The position numbers and the translations under genes were made by a program. 64,000 bases of DNA, from NCBI GenBank assembly GCA_958510875.1, contig OY294068.1, forward strand, positions 195,696,315-195,760,314, in the 5' to 3' direction. The stretch is from Endomychus coccineus. Taxonomy: Eukaryota > Arthropoda > Insecta > Coleoptera > Endomychidae. Below the pieces are notes generated by a model. That model did no database searches and was not told the origin of the DNA. It was given only the letters and a program-made list of their open reading frames with translations. Every line of letters starts with the position of its first letter. Positions within the stretch are counted from its first letter, which is position 1. This document shows, piece by piece, positions 58,280 through 64,000 of this stretch.

Positions 58280-60060
58280 TTTTGCAAAACGGTTTGAAAT
58301 TAAAATTGGGATATACGAATTTGAAAATACGATTTGGTCTCTCAACTTTCAAGTTAAAGTTCTTGAACATTCAAATAAATCATATAAAAGTTCCTCCAAC
58401 AACTTCAATAATATCTGTGAATCATTGAAAGAAGAAGACTGATATTACTTGAAAGCAGATATGGGAAATTCCCTTGTGATTATGAGCAGAGAGGATTATC
58501 ACAATTCGTTGAATACCTTATTAAATGTCGGTCCCTATGAACAGATTCACAGGAATCCGTTATCAAAATGCGTTGAACTAGTCAATAATTCATTAAAATC
58601 CTTTACATCTTTAATCTCCGATAATTTAAAATACATACTTAGACTTTCAAATCATAATCTTCCTAAACTGTATTGCTTACCTGAGATTCATAAACCAGGT
58701 AATTCCATGAGATCAATCATTTCAAACATTAATTGTGCTACGTATAACATATCAAAATTTTTAGTATAGAAATTTAGCAGCTTCCAAGCAAAATTGGAAG
58801 ATTTCAAACTTGAACCTGCTAATACTCTTGTTTCACTATTCACAAATACTCCAATCCCTGAGTAGATCAACATTCTGAAGAAATGGGTTCCAAACATTAC
58901 TATCCCTGATCACAACTGCACACTTGATCCTTACATCTTTATGTATGGAGCAAAATTATTTCACTTTTAACAAAAATTACCATAAACAAAAAAGCGGATG
59001 TGCAATGGGCAATCAGCTCTCTCCTTTTTTGACCAACATTTTCCTGAGCGAACTTGAAACTTCCTTGAAATCAAAATTGAATGTTTCCGAAAGTTTGGTA
59101 TAGACATTTTCGCGATTACAAGTAAAGATTTTAAATTACAATACCTACTTGAATTCCGACATATACAGAAAACTCACTCAAACCAATAGATATACCTCAG
59201 CGGATTCAGCTACACCATTTAGATATAAAATAGCTCCCTCCAATAGTCTAGCTCATATATTATTTATCATCCCATTGAGCCAGCAAAATTATATTAACGA
59301 AGTTGAGAATCTTCAGCAAATTGCGTTGGACGATGTTCACCATAAACCTTTGATCAATAATTCAATTTTTAAACAGAAAAGGACATTGGAACGTATCCAA
59401 CTATCCAAATTAGAGCCATTACCTTCAAATACTTCAACAGAATTCGGAAGTTTCACTTATAATTCTTCAGTAATTGATAAAATTCATAGTTTGTTTCCTA
59501 AGTTTGCAATACAACCAGCTTATAGTGTGAGAACACGTTAAAACCCTCTTTAGGTAACACCTTCGATAAAATTTCCAATTTCGACAAATCCGGGATTCAC
59601 AAAATCAATTGTGAGTCGTGTTCAAATTTCTTTGTCGTTCAAACTAGAAGGAACATTCTATCTCGTTATAAGGAACATTTTGCCCCCATATGAAGAAAAA
59701 TAATGGTGGACAATCAGCGGTAGTCGAACATGTTTTAATACAGATCAGACCATTTCTCAAGAAAGTTTATCTCTTTTAAAACATAGTATAGACAAATATC
59801 TAGGTAATTTAGGAGGGATGGAAATGTATAAACGAAAATGCAATTTATTAAATTCCGATTTATCTCCAGCTGAGGTTAACCCATTGTTTACATTATTATC
59901 AGTATCCGCAAATAGTATTTAAACAAGCACATTTCGATCTATAATTTGGTTTACTCTGATGATGACCACTTGATGACCGAAAAGTCCTCAGTAATTTGAT
60001 AGTATTTTTAGTGGATAAGGGTGATTATTTCTTATCAATAGGCTACAGGACTTATTGAAG
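58280..60060 (+). pseudogene. Penelope-like element, most complete copy
   Basis: 58449-58769 encodes KADMGNSLVIMSREDY, LPKLYCLPEIHKPGNSMRS and NCATYNISKFL, the N-terminal RT blocks. Next, CAMGNQLSPFLTNIFLSELE (about 58995-59060) is GxAMGxxLSPxxxNIF. The YRYVDD box region is frameshifted and damaged near 59100. 59149-59541 encodes IYRKLTQTNRYTSADSAT and the linker to AIQPAYSVRTR. Near 59590-59670 SGIHKINCESCSNFF and QTRRNILSRYKEHF correspond to SGIYxIxCxxCxxxYIGQT and xRYKEH of the GIY-YIG endonuclease; GIY has become GIH. A tail of about 300 bases ends near 60060. Inactive. Confidence 0.88.
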
Positions 60061-60138
60061 ATGTACCCTCATTACCGTTCCATTGAAATAGTGAGGGAAG
60101 TAGAAGTGGTAAGATTCTTCAGGAAGTAGCGGACATTA

Positions 60139-60236
60139 AAAACATCGGAGGCTAGTTATCTGATGTTATTCCACCAGATGAAAATCCAAAACATCGGAGG
60201 CTAGTTATCTGATGTTATTCCACCAGATGAAAATCC
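60139..60236. repeat. Exact 49-bp tandem duplication
   Basis: Units 60139-60187 and 60188-60236 are identical (AACATCGGAGGCTAGTTATC... CACCAGATGAAAATCC). The lack of differences means a recent event, a real copy-number polymorphism or an assembly artefact. Confidence 0.9.
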
Positions 60237-60239
60237 AAT

Positions 60240-61120
60240 CACATCAATTACAACCATTTTCTTGTAATTCGTAACGGTGACGTGAATTATCACGCGAAGT
60301 AACTGTTGTTCAGGTTCTCGCTCATTAAATATTCACAATGTCCTTATTCCTCAGATTGTTGAAATCTATCAATATTTCATACACGACGTTCTACAACCGT
60401 AGAGTATATTCGGTCATGATAATAACTATCGAGTAGATATTACCACAAAGTCAGTAATCGCGTGCGTACTCGACGAAACTAATTACGCCATTATTTATTT
60501 TTGTTCTAGAAATGCTTTATCTGTTTACTTAGATTCTACGATATCGGTGTTATCACTATGAGTCATGAAACGAAATATAATTCTTCATGATTGTAAGTAC
60601 GAGATATGTATCTAGTCGTTCCTTCTATGTCTCATGAGTAATATAATGGGAATGGTTATTCCAAAGAAATGTTACGAAGGGGCTATTTCTAGATTTCGAT
60701 TATTCTCTAAAAAAATAAGGGACAAATTGACAAATCTCGATCGACGCAATAGTGTTAAGGTCTGTACTCCAATATAGAGCAAATTCGTTTAAATCTGGTT
60801 GCGGGATGGATTTCGCATCTTTTGGACACTATAATTCACCACAATCTGACAAGAAATCAAAAATTATGCCCAGTCGATTGTTCGTTAAATTTGTTTGTGA
60901 AAGTCGATTTCTTCGAATTGACGCGTTCGAATTGCTCCCATTCGTAAACGACAAGACTTACGGATCAGTTTGTTGAGTCTTCGAATTTCCCCGTCCACTT
61001 TACGCTTAACCAACTCCACATTTTAGATTCATTAATGTTCTAGGTTTTGATGTTATACGCTATTTTGTTTCGCGAAACATGGAAAATATGCAATTTCTTT
61101 AGTCTCCGTTTATTTTTCCA
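60240..61120. other. Non-coding DNA, no recognisable feature
   Basis: AT-rich. The 74-codon frame at 60752-60976 has no recognisable motif. Confidence 0.4.
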
Positions 61121-61123
61121 CAC

Positions 61124-61585
61124 TATCTCGTCAACCGTGCCTCCCATATACAAACTAAGTAGATTTCACATTTCTACGTGTCGAATATAGTGAGTGTTCG
61201 AGGTTTCGTGGAAATCGGTCGGATAATTTTAAGAATACGATAAGTCCTACTATAACATATATCAGAACATTTTCTCATCTCATTAACCATGTGTTCTATC
61301 GACGAACAAAGTGGATTTTCCATTTCATTAAACGAATTTTCGTCGAAATAGCCAGAAGGATTTCAAGATACATAATAAATTAGGTCCAGACGGGTATAGC
61401 CCTAATATACGCTGTATCAGTAATTTCCATCATCTCGCTAACCGTACGTCCCATCGACGAACCTAGTAGAATTGCTGCTTCTATGAGTGGAATATAGTGA
61501 GTATATGATTTTTTATCGAAATCCCTCATTTCCTTCGGGGATGGTGTGGGTTAAATTGTCCGGCTATTATGATATGCTCACATTC
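61124..61585. repeat. Three diverged tandem units of about 150-155 bp
   Basis: Unit starts are near 61125 (TATCTCGTCAACCGT), 61276 (CATCTCATTAACCAT) and 61431 (CATCTCGCTAACCGT). Each is followed by a CATCGACGAACxxAGT-like block, then TTTCGTxGAAAT, and in the first two by ATATCAG/GTATCAG near the end. The units are collinear but diverged, as in an old satellite or minisatellite remnant. Confidence 0.55.
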
Positions 61586-61679
61586 TTGGAAATTATTGGC
61601 TTTCGGATGGATTCCGCGTCACAACAGCATGATTTGATGCCAACGGTTCAACAACCATAACAGGTGGCATCTTCAGAGC

Positions 61680-61975
61680 AGGCTTGAGGAGTGAACTGAA
61701 ATATTTCAATGAGCTTACTACCGTTAATTGATTTTTGTTCATCTTCCTCCCGGGAGCTACCATGGATTCCCCACTTCCTCCGGTCAAAACTTCATGGAAA
61801 CTTTTCAGGAAGATGCTTTCATTCACTCATCTTTTCTCGAGCCGAAATATTGGTTGAGATATGTCGATGACACTTTTGTTCACTCACACTGCTAGTCTAA
61901 TATCACAATTTCCTCTCGACTCCTTTATAGAAGTAAGATACCAAGAATCCACACACTAGAGTTTCACGTAGGATA
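61680..61975 (+). pseudogene. Penelope-like RT fragment
   Basis: At 61753-61800 the plus strand encodes GATMDSPLPPV, a decayed GxAMGSPLSPV block. After a one-base shift come ETFQEDAFIHSSF and LEPKYWLRYVDDTFVHSH (about 61800-61890), with the YVDD catalytic pair intact. Truncated on both sides. This is a different PLE subfamily from 58280-60060, judging from PKYWLRYVDDTF versus VWYRYVDDIF in the fragment at 47707-48000. Confidence 0.82.
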
Positions 61976-61979
61976 AAAT

Positions 61980-64000
61980 TATGAATGTTATCAAACTGTA
62001 ACTAAATAATTTAAGTGGGGCGGCTAACACTTTCCGCGGAACGGGAAAGAAGCACACAAGTCCAGCGCTGTTTTACCCATAGGTACAAATATCTCCTATC
62101 GTATAAGTACTAGGTTCAATATTGTCTCTCGACTGGGCTCTAATCATGAGCTAATTCGATGCTTCAAACTGCCCCCATGCAAGCTGCCTACAGCTCCGGG
62201 TTTCTTTCTTTTACAATAATACCCGTGAAATTTAATGTAGGTTGCGTTCTTTTGGAGTCAATTAAATTTTAAGAATTTCTTTGTTGCCTTGTATACAAAT
62301 TAGATAGACAGAACTTGATAAATTAATTTAATCTCAATCTCGTTACTCAAATTTAATCTGTTACAATACTAAGAAACAGGATATCAATCGATTCCGAAAA
62401 AATATGATCTCAGGAACCAAAACTAACCTGGTTTGAAATTCTACTTGCTCTGACTAAAAATTACTCATTACTTTATGAAGATATTACCTCAGCAGCAATG
62501 TAAAAGAAATTAATAATATTTTAATTACTTCGAGTATGGAATCTAGGTGAAATATGACTTGAATTAATGCGAACAATGAATTATTCCTTAGGGAGTAAAA
62601 TCAGGCTGGACAAGAAGATTAGCTCACTAAACTAGTAGGTGGTGAAGAACTCTCTTTTTTCTGAGGGTGATTAATTTTTATGAAACCATTGAAGCGGTGG
62701 CAACCCAAAATGCACAGCTTAGGAAATATTCTTAGTTTAGAATTCCGGGGGCAGACCCCACCCATACGTCATTGAAGCTACCTATAAGAATAAGACTAGG
62801 CGTAATAACGGTCCGTGAAGGTTGTTTTCCCCTGACTCAGGGAAAATGTTCCACCGAGTAACTCAGCTAAGCATACTTCCTTGCTGGCCCAGAAGTCGAT
62901 GCTCCGGATACGAGATGTCGAGTCGCGGAACACGTCGTTGCTAGATCTGTCTAACATCTCGTACATTCCAGCAAAATATAACAATTTATGTAACTTTATT
63001 TTGAATTGAGTTGAATTATTTCAAGGTAATAAATGAATAATTTCTCGAACTATTGCAATGTCGGTTTAGTTGTCAATATTGAGTGAGTGTAGTTCTATTG
63101 CGGTTTTAGGCGCGTTATAAATTTATGAGTCAACCATTTATTGAATGAACGAAACCTTTATATTGATGCATAGAAGTATGTGATAATTAATTTTCAACCG
63201 CCCATTCGCCAATTGTTGATACGATCAAATCATAAGGATTCTGGACAGTCATTCGTCTCTCTATTGAATTTTCACTTACCAATTGGCAAACTGTAGACAA
63301 AAGACTGTGAGTAGCCGGATTCATATCGAGCGATGAATTATTACAGAGCATCGAAGCTTACCAAACGAATGAGTTCACAATAGAATGAAAATTCCAGGGC
63401 TTTGTTAACATATAAGCCGATAGAGGAGTTCAGTATAGACTTTTGAGAGATAGAGTTCTAGTGGCACATATTATGTGGAGAAGTGAGTAGGCTCTCACTA
63501 TTAGGGTCATTTCGCAACTGGTTACAAGCGATGTAGCAAGAATTTAATTACGTCGTTCTGCGGTTTCAAGAGGCAACAGCGAATATCTGTTGAACAAACA
63601 CCAAATTTTCAATTTCCTGCACGTTTTATTCGTTAATTCAGCGTGGCAAGTTAATTTTGGGTACGAGGAGAATTTTAAAAACACTCTAAATCGTTAAGAA
63701 TATGCTTTGATTGCCCAATTTGTATTGTTTCTAAACGTTCCCTTGTCTGCTCGTTGATATCAAATGAATACGAAGCGGGCTCTGGGAAGTCCAACATAAG
63801 GGTTGATTGTCCCGAATCTCGGAATGAATTTAATTTGTGTTATGTCCCTAGTTGTTCAAGAGACTATCAGTCATACCGTGATGATTTAAGAAACGGCACA
63901 TATTCAGAAATTTTTGGATTCATGGTCACATGCGCTTATAGTGACATTTTCGAATTGTGAACTATGAAATTCAGCTAGACTCCATTTTGAAATTGGAATC
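61980..64000. other. Unrecognised DNA to the right edge
   Basis: No known family. Antisense 62984-62796 is open for 62 codons (it contains AGMYEMLDRSSNDVFRD) and somewhat GC-richer than its flanks, so it might be a decayed exon or transposon piece. A 68-codon frame at 63754-63960 shows no motif. Confidence 0.4.

Noticed and set aside
62796..62984. A host exon on the minus strand
   Set aside because: Open and slightly GC-rich, but without splice sites or a recognisable family; mentioned only as unrecognised DNA.
1..64000. Endogenous viral sequences, CRISPR arrays or bacterial-type operons
   Set aside because: The RT-bearing sequences fit LINE, Penelope or Copia motifs; no viral capsid or envelope-like genes, spacer arrays or operon structure were seen.

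Overview
This window looks like repeat-dense, AT-rich nuclear DNA from an insect (possibly a beetle or similar). I see no bacterial operons, CRISPR arrays, or rRNA or tRNA genes. Nearly everything recognisable is a transposable element or a relic of one. Two short stretches look like host exons: the last 58 codons of an unrecognised gene at 3-179, with AATAAA signals behind them, and a possible tetraspanin-like first exon at 18001-18078. The assignments rest on motifs read by eye in translated sequence. No database search was run and the species is not identified.

Layout. 0-8 kb: two fragmented Penelope-like elements (PLEs), one interrupted by a hAT relic and one by a Tc1/IS630-type relic. 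8.9-11.85 kb: a long LINE with endonuclease and reverse transcriptase (RT), broken by two frameshifts and a stop, ending in a TTAC microsatellite. 11.9-12.5 kb: an antisense jockey-like RT relic. 12.58-13.54 kb: an internally deleted hAT element with a perfect 8-bp target-site duplication (TSD). 13.9-16.1 kb: a P-element/THAP relic that keeps a recognisable intron. 16.4-17.3 and 18.6-19.8 kb: further antisense LINE debris. 19.92-22.10 kb: a complete IS630/mariner-type transposon with an intact DD37D transposase, about 370-bp terminal inverted repeats and a TA TSD.

23.27-25.71 kb: a long-inverted-repeat element flanked by TA, built from roughly 150-bp units. A Helentron-like element carrying an endonuclease domain is nested in it. 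A second, inverted copy of that Helentron lies at 41.66-43.29 kb and itself carries a 527-bp insert. 26.4-27.6 kb: another LINE copy. 27.8-28.6 kb: a second Tc1/IS630 relic. 30.1-32.3 kb: a 5'-truncated Copia element with an open 673-codon frame and a 3' LTR. 32.47-33.74 kb: a two-exon tyrosine recombinase gene (Crypton-like) with all catalytic residues visible. It is followed by a hairpin and an antisense hAT/DUF4371 relic.

36-64 kb: more LINE, PLE and jockey fragments, a tRNA-derived SINE at 53.2-53.3 kb, an inverted-repeat (MITE-like) insert at 55.1 kb, a 49-bp exact tandem duplication and a decayed satellite of about 150-bp period at 61.1 kb. The genes do not form one pathway; the window records successive, often nested, insertions. 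The most intact coding units are the DD37D transposase, the tyrosine recombinase and the Copia RT/RNase H frame.
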